The notes under the pieces: model-generated | What the model saw: only the letters and a program-made list of their open reading frames with translations | The model's database searches: none | What the model was told of the DNA's origin: nothing | In this document: positions 43,501-55,500 of the stretch, piece by piece | Layout of the letters: each line of letters starts with the position of its first letter | Numbering within the stretch: the first letter of the stretch is position 1 | Translations under genes and position numbers: made by a program | Source of the DNA: Antedon mediterranea | Lineage: Eukaryota > Echinodermata > Crinoidea > Comatulida > Antedonidae | DNA length: 64,000 nt | Direction of reading: 5' to 3' | Assembly (NCBI RefSeq): GCF_964355755.1 | Contig: NC_092671.1 | Coordinates: forward strand, 36,351,304-36,415,303

Positions 43501-46500
43501 GGTACGGGTAGCTATACACTTTCAAGCTCAACAAAGTGTGGACTCTTAATTGTGGTGTCCTCTAAATAGGGGCTGACACTTTCTCTGAAAAGGGGTGAAT
43601 ACAGGTGTCTATGATTAATTATATTAAAACTAATTATAGAAATTATACCTCTAATTTCAATGTAAGATGATGTAAACCTAGCACCACCTCTTAGTGCAAA
43701 ATCACTATCAATGTCAAGTTCCAATGCATTTGGTGTAGTATATGGTGTTCCATGATAAACAACAGAACCTCCACTTAGGATTTCAAACGACTGCAATTGT
43801 ACATTACTTGGTGATACACTATTAATCTTAGCTGGAGGGTGTATTGTTAAAGTTGATCCATAAGATATTTCTAAATTTTCAACCCCAAAGACATCACCAG
43901 ATATTAGAGTAAAATCTACATTCTGGAAAAAACTAAGTTCAGGCAAACCAATGCTTCCACTCTAAGAGATAAAACAAGTACAGTTACAACATGTCAATAA
44001 AAATTAGTCTTCTGTATTTTGCATTACGTGTACAGCCCCATTAGAGAATGTGTTTTTTCAAAACTTCGGGTAAATGTCACTTAACCTCCTACTGTGACAT
44101 GTGTTTATATAAGCCCAACTTTGATAGGCAGGTCGTTAAACCTTTTGATCATCACCAAATTTTGCTAGTTTTTGCCGGACCATTGACCTTGAATACTGAA
44201 GAATGTACCTTGTCCTAATCAATCAATTACAAGAGAGCTAATAAAATCACAGGGGTATAATAAGATTCAGGTAATTAATCACCTGCTTAGTTGATTTATC
44301 TGATAAGGATTTTGACCAAAAAGTTCTAATGGGGATGTACCCCTAATGTGATTATTTGATTATATTGGGTGACCTCTTCAGTCAAAGACTGGTCTCCCAG
44401 AGGGTCCAGTTATGATCAGTGGCTGTGATGTACACTGGGGTAACCCCTACTTGTCTCGAAAGATGTACTGGCTACCATAATAAAATATGACATATCGTGT
44501 TTAGTATGTTAGTATTAGTATGTCTCTTATTTCTTGATTAAATCTGGATATGTTGAGTATCATACCATACTATTATTATAAACCTTACCTCATACACAAT
44601 AATATTGAATGGAATATGAGAAGATGCGTTTGTATGAAGTGAAAGCGTATCGGATTGACCGCAGTGAACAGTAGCTGTATAGTCTCCTCTGATATCAGCA
44701 ATGTTGATGTTCCTTTCAGGTGGATTGTCTTTGATCGGAATTCCACTATCATCAACAGCTTCCAACTCAAGATGAGCATAGCCTCCGATGTCTAGCAAGT
44801 CTATGTCATGGTCAGAATCATGAAGTTCAGGTAATGTTACCCACGTTCGTCTTGCCTAAAACATTAATAACATTGTGTAAACTAGAATAGCCATTAATTA
44901 AACAAAAGAAAATATTAAATTAAAAGAAAATAGAATATTGATATTTAATTTTGTAATCTTTTTATGTATTTTATATATAAAAATATTTTTAAGAGCCTGT
45001 ATTTAGTGTTACACGCAATATGGCCATTGGCCGAAAGTTGTAATGTTTGTTGTGTTTTTTTCCCAATAAAGCATATAATAAATACCTGATTTTTTGCATA
45101 ATTGTCATTATAAACCATCAACGTTTTGTGAAGGACATCGCCTGAATGTTTAAGATAGACAGTGCCTGATGCGCCGTGTTCAGTAACTCCTCTCCCTCCT
45201 TTAGCTTCAAATGTTCCATCAAATATGTTCTCTTCATAGTGCAATGCCATTCGTCCACCACCACCTCCACCTCCACCATCATATTGTGCTTCACCACCAT
45301 TGGCCTACACAAAAGAACATGATGGGTTTTATCCAAACATTTACAAATAAGAAAGGCTTTGTATCATTTGTGAATTATCTTATAATGTTATAGTTTCAAT
45401 TTATTGGTGGATGGTTGGAACATACTGTACCTCTAATTTTCCTGAGCCTTCAAATATCTTTGTGACAATGAAGATACTCCCTCCACTTCCACCTCCCGCA
45501 GAGGTTGCACTTTGCCCGTTAACACTGACTGTGCCCTCAATTTGTAAAGTATAAACGTTCATTGAAATGATTCCTCCTCCACTACCCTGGTTTGATGTGC
45601 CGGTACCACCACCACCACTACCAAATTCAGTTGGGGCTGTAAAGGAGCCATAAGCTAACGGAGGTTGTTGAGTGGAGTCTTTGCAACCACCACTACCGCC
45701 ATGAGATGCACCAGTTTCAAATGAACCATACGTGACCCCAGCACCAGTACCCTCTAAGATAAAGACATTGCAATCAGGTTTATCACAAATACCTTGATTT
45801 CGCAAGAAACGCCATTGCACAATGCATGATGAGAAGGGTTTGGGAGCAATAGCGCCACTGTATAATACAAACTTTGTATACTGGTGGTGGCGTTATTACT
45901 CCCAAACCCTTCCCATTATGCATTGTTCACGCAATTTGCGATAAACCTTATACATTATCAAATACATTAATTTGCATATCTAGCACATGCTTTTTGTACA
46001 TTAACTTTGTGAGAGAACATACAGGATTGTGAGCAAGGTTTCGTTATATGCATATAACAAAGAATATACAATCAATTAAACACCATCATTTCTAATAGTT
46101 GGTTTATGATTCCATGTTTTACCTCCTGCAGGAAATCCTTCAAAGTCTGCTGATATCCGTCCTTTAGTATCAACAATGACCTCATCAACGTCTAAATGAA
46201 GATTGGTTGTTGACAGTGTTCCGCCTCCGAACACCTTAAAATTAAAATAGATTATCACAATTAGTTATTCAAATTTCCGCCATTAATTATAGGCAATAAC
46301 AATATACCATTTCTGTTATGCTATTGCCTTTATATTAAATTTTCTAAAAAAGAAAATAACTGAACCAAAATTTAAGTTTAATTGTATAAATGGGTAAATA
46401 CCTGGATATAGCGTCCTCTAAGGGTTCGACGATCTTTTCCATTTTTCGTGATCATATTTCCATTATTTCGAATGTTAATAGAATGGAAGTCAAGCGTTTG

Positions 46501-49500
46501 AGTGGCAGTTCCATCAATGTTAATCATCTCATGCATGTAAACAGTTCCTACAAAAATTAACAACAAATAATTTGTTTGTTACAGACTGTCACCGGGCAAA
46601 CAATTCAATTATGATTACAGGGTGCATGGGTTTCTTCTTTTTTTTTGGGGCGGGGGGGGGGGAGGGGTGGTTTGGAGTGTCCAGGTTCTTATAATATTAT
46701 ACAAATTTATTATATTTAGTCAGCTTACCTCCATCAGTAATAGTTATATTTTCTGCATTTTCCAAGACACCTTCTACATTGATAGTTACTCCAGCAGCTT
46801 CTAGTTCTCCTTGTAATGTAGCCACACCCCCACGGTATACATCAACATTCATTGGTAAGAAAGCATTTGCCATATACAATGATTGGTTAAAACCAACATT
46901 CAAACGACCAGTTCGATCACCCCTGGCTGTGCCAATCCGGATGTCCATGGTTGCTGATGGATCCAAAGGCTCAATGAAACCCACTTGTGCCGAACCATAC
47001 ACGTGAAGCTCATCAATAATGATATGTTCAGTGAAGTTATGACTCCATTCATTCCTTGAAAAATCCAATTCAGATCTATCACTTGGGATCAACCATGTGA
47101 CAGCACTGGCCAATGAGTAGTCAGCATAATCGTCTGTTAAGTTCTTTGCCTCGTTTCTTGGCTTGCGTCCAAGGTTGTTAATGTACAGCGTTCTATTTGT
47201 AAGTGGTTCTGTCACGTTGGAATCATGAGTTATTTGGCCTTCTTTACTGGTAGCATCAAGTAAACGGGATCCGTTGATGGCTTGAAGTCTATGAAGGTAA
47301 ACAGTACCTGGACCGCCAGGTTCATAACCATTTTCCCCTCCTGCAGCTATAAAATCACCTGTAACAAGAACAAGTCTGCTAGATAATATTTGTTTTCTTT
47401 CTTTCATGGTAACATTTGTGATACGTAAGTTGAAGAAAAGAAAACAAGTATAAAATCTTGTACAACTTTAATATAAAAATATTATCATTTGACATTTTAC
47501 TTCATTATTAGGAGTGTTATTGGGCCGCTAAACAAGAAACCTTAAAACCAGGGATCACTCTTCCCTGTTAAAACGTACCAATGAAATAATTATATCCATA
47601 ATATATTGCAATTCTTCCGCCGGCTCCAGCTCCACCATAGCTGGAATACCCATCACCACCAGAGGCATCTATAACACCATCGCCATGAACCACTTCTGCT
47701 TCTATCCATACCCCACCACCGCTTCCACCTCCACCATGTGGAGATCTCCAGTGGTCACCTATAACACGTAGTAGAAAGTAGGGTTTGTGGTATCACTTAC
47801 TACAGTAGCAATTCATAAGGCAACACTTTCATGTCAAATATTACATCTCTAAGCATGTAATATCTATATAATATACAATATAGATTAATAAATGAATGAC
47901 TTTCAACGTTTTATTGCACATTACAGACTGTTTCATGATACAAATCACTTTTCAATCATCATGTGCTAGGCTCAGAGTAAAGAATAAAGTGCAATTCACA
48001 GGAAGGGACTGTTTATGTAGTTAATTTATGCAAGCATTCACTTATTGTTAATTTCACTAGTCTATTGTGTCTTATGTACCTATTGTCTATGATACTTTAA
48101 TAATTCACTACAGTATATATTTTACCTGTGGCATCAATTATTCCATCAATAACAATAGTATTTGTAACATTTATAAATATTCTGCCAGCTCCAAATCCAC
48201 CTCGATAAGGAAATCTACAATATCCACCGTCAGAGCCTATTTCATTAGGTGTTGTGAAGAAACCATGAGTGACACCCACTCTAGACTGGCCATAACCTTG
48301 ACCTCCATTGCTACCATAGCCTGCCCCTGAAGATCCACAGCTGCTACTTGGTGTCCCTAAACCAGATCCAAATCCTGCTCATATAGTGTAAAACCATATT
48401 TATTGTCACATTATATATAATTTAGTTATTCCTGGGTTAAAATTCTGCCGGATACCAAACACTGTTACAGTCTTACTATATTATATAATGAGTTTATGTA
48501 AAGCATTTGTCCGTCTCATTCTGTATTTTTTCATAGGAACTTACATGAAAATTAATTAAATAGTTAGTTAAGTATTTATTACGTTCATTAATACTTTTAG
48601 TACACAGATTGTTTACCTACCATGAGATAGTAATAACTTGCTGGTCACAGTATCTCGTTTTGTTGTAACGAGAGCAGAAGGTTCGATGCTGACGTTGACA
48701 AAATGGAGACCAAGATCACTCGATAACAACTTAATAAAAGACACAAAAATATTATGATGCATAATAATTGTTCATTAGTTTACTAGTGACACAGAATACA
48801 GAAATTTATTGGTCCAAAAGGAAATTCGTTTCGTTATCAAGCTCTCAAAACAATTAATTAAAAATATATAAAAAGTCATGAATACAAAAATACAAGATCT
48901 TATAAAAATACGAATAAACATCAAAAAGACAAGAATATAAAAAATATATATCTTAACATATAAGATATATATATAAATATATATATATAATACCAGTATT
49001 ATATACAGATTACATACAAATTACATTTTCAATCTATCTTTTAATAGTTGCGTTATATAAATGGCAAGAATTTGGAACAAATGACTTTCGAAGACGATCA
49101 TGATCTCCTCTTGTGGACGTAGCCTGATACCCGATCTGTTTAAAACATAGTACTTATTTAGTGGGTGTGTGTGGTCATTCATAATCATGTTAACTTTATG
49201 TAATACTCTTTTTTCATATGTTTGTTGAATAGTTGGTAGGTCAGAGCCCAATACAAGATGAAGTATGGTACAAAATGGATGCCAATAACAAATAAATTAA
49301 AGACACAAATAAATTGTTAATGCTTAATAATGGACTTGCTTGCAGTGACAAACAGTACCAAGATGAAATATGGTAGAAAACATATATCATTCAACTTTTT
49401 AATGAAGTAAGGTGGTGTCTCGATTTGATCTGATCTGATTTATTGCTTGCTTTGATAAACTTACATTCAAAGGCTATCATTGTTTTCATTACTAGTCTAA

Positions 49501-52500
49501 TTTTCTATTAGATCTCACAATATGTTATAGTCCCCAATGTATAGTTCTAGTGGATAGTTATAACAATTGATGTTGTCTACTTACTTTAGCGCCACTGCGG
49601 ACATTCAGCGTTGTGCCAGTAATCAACGTTTCACCGTAACTATTATGATTAATGTACATATCACCGAATGTTTTGACGTCTAGATGATTGATATTGAATT
49701 GTGTGTCATTGTCATGTTCAAGAGTTACTTGACAACCAGTGCTGATAGTAAGTCGTTCCACATCGTGAAGTCCACCTGAATAAAATTGGTGTAAAAATGG
49801 AACTTAAAGTCACTAATAGGAAATGCGCTTCTCAATACCAGCAAATGGTATGAATGCATTTTTTAACATTCTGTAGCTTCACGAATGATTGGTATTAATA
49901 AACTTATATTCTAAGGGTATCAATGTATATTACAGATAATAATAATAATAATATTTGTTATTTGAATAGCGCCATTCTAACGATAATTTCTTATGGCGCT
50001 GTGGACTTAGATGTTACACTTTCCAACTGCATGCTTCTAATGTCAGTGCTACCAATTCTAGTGCTCTCTACGTTCTCTTATTATGTAACTAGTGACAGGC
50101 ATTTACAGTTGGTTTGTTTAAAAACTTTTGTAAATAAATGCTTTATAATATTTTCAATAAAATAAAAATGAAATTAATTACCATGTATGGTTAAATCTAC
50201 TTGTTTGCAATCAAGCACAGTAGGAAGAGTGATGTCTGAATCAGGGTAGCTCAACATTGAGAATGGAAGAAGTGTTCTATTCATTGTTGTGTTGAAAGTT
50301 TGTGAGTTACGTATCGTCATCCACCCATGCGTATCACCTTTGATGGTGTGTGCTGTTAAACTGGAAGCATTGGTCATACCTAGTGCACCCTTACCACGGA
50401 TTTCAATCTAAAATAAAATATGAATTTTGTATTATTAAACAAAGCATGTATATTAATTTGAAGGTGATTGAGTCAATCAGGTTTTTTTTTTAATTAGCAA
50501 AGATATAACCCTCCTTCCTATAAGATATTGTTGGTTTTTAGTCATATTCAGCGTTGCTAAACCTTTATTAGCAACTGTATTTCAACTGGTACTGTTTCAA
50601 GTAACCATCTAAAAAGAGACATCTGGTAGCCATTGACATAAAAATTGCTACTTTTAAGTGTACAAAATATTTTTGGGTTTTTTTTTAATGTGACATACTA
50701 CAGACGATGCAATAAATTACACAAAGTAATCAGAATAAACAAAGTCGGAATGAATTTCCTTTTGGAAAAATAAAATGAACTATGATTCATGAATACCATT
50801 TTCAGTCATCATTGAGATATTCTATTCAAATTTAGTTCCTAAAGTAATATAAGAATAAAATTGTCTTGAACCAAAGATTGGGGCATGATCTTTGTAACCT
50901 CTAAATTGTAACTGGAATATTACCTCTTCAAATTCAAAATCCTGTATCTCTTCATCCTCTGTCACAATGGTTGTTTCTGGTAAAGATGAGTATGGCACCT
51001 GACTATTCTCTTCTTCCGATTCTTTAATCCAAATGGTTAATTCATTTAAATATACATCACTTCCAGTCAGATCAACTGTGATCTAAATAAAATAATAATG
51101 TATTATTATTAATAACATTGCTTGCTTTAGGATTCATAGTTTCAAATTTATAAACAGCGATTCGGCTCAATACTCAATTAAAACAAAAACGAACAAGAAT
51201 CAAAATTCCCATCGGTGACACTCGTAAAGGAACTTTAATAACATAAAAAGGAGCACTAAGTAGAGACTGGGGATGATGTTTAAAATTAAATTGATTGAGG
51301 AATATCTTTCAAATAGATGATGGTTGGAACATCCAAACCATAGACAGCAATACAAATTAAACATTTAGTGGGTACACATTCAAACTAATCTAAACTTTAA
51401 TATAATATTTACAACTAGTTGGTCGGTTAAAGATTGTACAAGATATTCTGAAATCGGTTACCTTTTCTATATACCGGTCGATGAACACAATACCATAAAG
51501 TTGTTTTTCTTCATTATTTACAAAGCCAGACGTATCAACAAAATCAGGAGTGTGAATAACAGTATCACCCGACACATGAGTGGAAACTTTATATGAGATT
51601 GGTCTGTAACAGAAAAAAAACTTTAAATTATTACAAAATTAAGAAAAACACAGCTTTTGAATGAATGTTTTTCTCTTTTTCGTAACAGCCATTGAAATTT
51701 ACCTTACTGTTATTCAGTCATAATTTAAGTCATAATAGTTTTTAATACATATCAGGCGATTTTAACGGTCAGTATTAAAGTAATTTATAACTTAAGAAAT
51801 ATTTCAGATTGTTAATAGTTTTACCTTAAATGAACAATACATGAAAACAAATGTGTAGTTTAAAAAAAATTTAAATCTTAATGTGCAATATTTTTGTTTT
51901 GCTTTTTTTTTACTTACTCATTTTGAACGGGATCTATACGTAGTGCATGTACATAAAGCTGGAAAGGAAGATCTATTGAGATGGTCACAGCATCTGCTGT
52001 TGTCCAATAGTAGCTACTATCTCTGGAAAACACATGATCAAAAACATAATCATTTTTATGATTACTATATCTATAACTTGGTAAATGGGTAGTGGCAGTA
52101 GTTACTCCAGAGTAAGTTGTGTAGGTTGTATCATAATAGTAAGTACTTGGTCCCTTCATATTTAGAATCGAATATTTGTCAAATCTAGAAGGGTCCTCTG
52201 ATTCAACAACTACACCATTATCAACCAACAGCTTTCGATTGAATACTTCAGAATCGGCTAAGTCTTCGATGTACACGGTACCAGCACCAGCTTGGACTTG
52301 ACCGTTACTGTAGCCACCATAAGCCTGGTATTCACCATTAAAGTTGTGTTCACGGTAAAAGTACATTGCCATTCGACCACCTGACCCACCTCCACTATTT
52401 GACAAACCTATATTAAAGAAGATAGTATATTTATGATTATACCTTCAGAGTACAGAGAAGCTACTTTTCAACCTAGAAAGATTTCTTTCGCACAAAATAC

Positions 52501-55500
52501 GTCAAACAAAACCCCAAACAATTTCATTAGATTAGAACATTTCATGACAAATGTGACAATCAACACATCACATAGATGGTATAGTCATTTGGCATACTAA
52601 ATTTTCATGGGCAACATACCTGATCCTCCATTAACCTGTAGTCTACCGCTTCCATCAAGATGTCCGACATAAGCCAAGATACTTCCACCAGCCCCAGCTC
52701 CACAATCTCCAGATCCATCTCTACCGTTAGCGTGAAGGTCGCCCTCAATCCGCATATCATCTGCTATCTCTAGGAACATTGTACCTAAGTTCACAAACAG
52801 ATGGCATACAGAAGAGAAAAAACAAAAGTTTCACTCATTAAAATAACTGTAAATGTTTGAGATTTGAGATACTGTATTAGTTTTTTTAATCGCGCTCTTT
52901 ATTGAAATTAAACATATACTATAAACAATGTGGCAAATTACTATACTTGGCTACAAAGAATGTTTGCCTATAACAACCTACCGCCTCCATTTCCTCCAAG
53001 ATTTCCACTACTCCCATAACCCCCACCGCTTCCCATTGTAATTGGCTGGTACAACGATCCATATGCAAATGCTGAGTAAGCCCCATTGAATGTTGTTCCA
53101 CCACGACCACCATGTGCGCCTCCACTACCAGCCTCTAAGCTTCCAGATTTAGCCAATCCACTACCTACTCCAGAGCCGGGTGCATGTCCACCAAAATCAG
53201 CATGCATATCACCTTTCAACAAAATATAATAGAGTGATCATTGTGTATATTTATAGATACTGTATCTATTATGGCTGCCAGAGGCGCTTGACAGTGTTAC
53301 TCCCATTCTGCTTTTTATCATTAGTGCTAGTGAGAGGCGCTGCCTGAGTGGACTGGAATAAAAGAAATAAAAACAAAGGAGCCACAGGCTGGTGAATAGA
53401 GGGTGGATAGAGTAAGAGTAGAAACAATGAAGATAGCTTGGTAGATATAAACAATTTTAGGAATTGAACAACTCAAATGGTGGTTAATATTGAAATTTAA
53501 ATTTAGGTAGTCGATTGGAATAAACAATAATAAATTTGTTTATCAGTCTTTTTGATGCTTTAATTAGTTTTAAAATTTTCATTCAGACGAATTACAAAAA
53601 TATCAAACCTGCAACATCTATTGTAAGATTTGTAGCAATCAGATGCAGTTGATTGGTTCTAACATAACCACTTCCTTTCACTTGAAAATCTGTCAGATTC
53701 AACGTCATCATGTTGCCGTCTTCTACGGTCAGAAGCTCAAATTTTCCATTTGCGCGTACTGTCATGTTGACAGCGTGGAAACTGCCTACAGGTTGGTCTC
53801 TAGATCTTCCGTATGACCACCAGTAAAGCTCACCACCAGAATCTACATTAAAATCAACGATGTCTGCAAGTGTTCCGTTGATCTCCATCCAGACGTCTCG
53901 TAAGCTAAGTCTTGGTGGAAGTTCAAATTGTCCATACCTAAATTTAATTTTAAACAATTAGAAACAATACTTTTTTTTATTACCAAACTCCATCTGAACC
54001 TTTATTTAAACAATTAAATATTTTTAGCTTAAATGATCTTCATACTAAGATTCAAGTTAAAGTAGTGGAGCGGTAGCTTGGTATTTAACATGCTTGCCTT
54101 CCAATCCCGAGGTCCAGTGTTCAATCCTGACCTAGTGCCAGGGTTGTAATACATGACTCTTTCAACTCCACTCCCTAACCCTCAAATGAGACTTAGTTTA
54201 TAAGCATGATAAATTATAAAATAGTTTATCCATCCTGTAATTGGCCAGTTTCCCGCTGTTGGATGTCATTTTTTTGCAATTTTTCAAATATGTACCTGTA
54301 CAGTAAAACATTTGCAGCAAAGTAGATGTCAACGAAGTCAAATGATACAGTCTGATTTTGACCAATGTGTATGACGCCACTCCTGTCTCCATAAAAGGCA
54401 CCGCCCCGGCATGCAACAACCTCTGATGTTGTGTTGCTTAAGACAGCTACGTGGGCATTACCATGAAGATGAAACTGACAAAATAAACAAGACAACAATA
54501 ATTTGAAAGAAAGCTTAAGCTTTGTCTACACTATCAAACTTGTGACAAAAAATGTGATGTGCCCATATATGGACATGATGATGCCATATCACTACAATTT
54601 TGGGCACATTACACTTTTTTTGTCAAACTAGAGCTTTAGACAGCATAAAAACAAGTTTACATTTTGCACAATAAACGTATGCTCATAACTATCATATCAA
54701 TTCAAGTTCACATTAATTTAGCCACGAAGCATGGCATCAAACTTTATGTGAACAAATGTGATGTGCCCATATATGGACAAGACGATGTCATATCACTGCC
54801 ATATTTAAGCATATCATTTGGGCACTCACTTTTTTTGTCAAACTAGTTTGATAGTATAGTACATTTTCTGTAGCTGTAAGTCCTTTTACATAATTTAATA
54901 GACAAATACAATCAGAATCAGATTTGCTACTTTTCACCATGAATACTAACCTCATCAAAATAATAATCATCTAAATCATGCCACAACCAGGTGATGCCGC
55001 CAGCCTGACTGATGTCATCGTACCTTCCGTCCAATAGATTGCGACGAGGGTTGCTCATGTCATGTGACTTCGGGTACGCAAGTCTATAATTGTTGATTTT
55101 AATAATTCGATGTATCGGTTCCTTGGTCTCAAAGTGGTACTTTTGTAAGTAAATCGTACCAGAACCACCCACTTCATGGTTACCGTCACCTTCAATTATA
55201 AAAAAAAAATATTTTCATTTTCTGTTTATAAAATGAATCAAAAAAATTATTTTAAATAAGTTTTAATTAATTATAAAAAAGTAATGTTATTTTTTGATCA
55301 AATTGTTATTAAAATTACTATCAAAACCTTTAAAAGGTTTTGAAATGTCCTTTATTCAATCAATAGTCAGACTTTTTGATTATTTTTGCATACTTTGAAT
55401 TGATCTTTTGTATCATCATCATTAAGTAAAATGGTAGTTTTGAGTGAGATACCTACCTGTATAGGTAGGGATCTCTATAATTTTAGGAAGCATAATTAGG

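Noticed and set aside
46880-46930. RGD tripeptides as integrin-binding sites (exons 16, 21, 31, 56, 60)
   Set aside because: Most fall inside the repeat boxes (xRGDRTG, WRGDxC) where R and D vary between copies, so they are likely by-products of the repeat.
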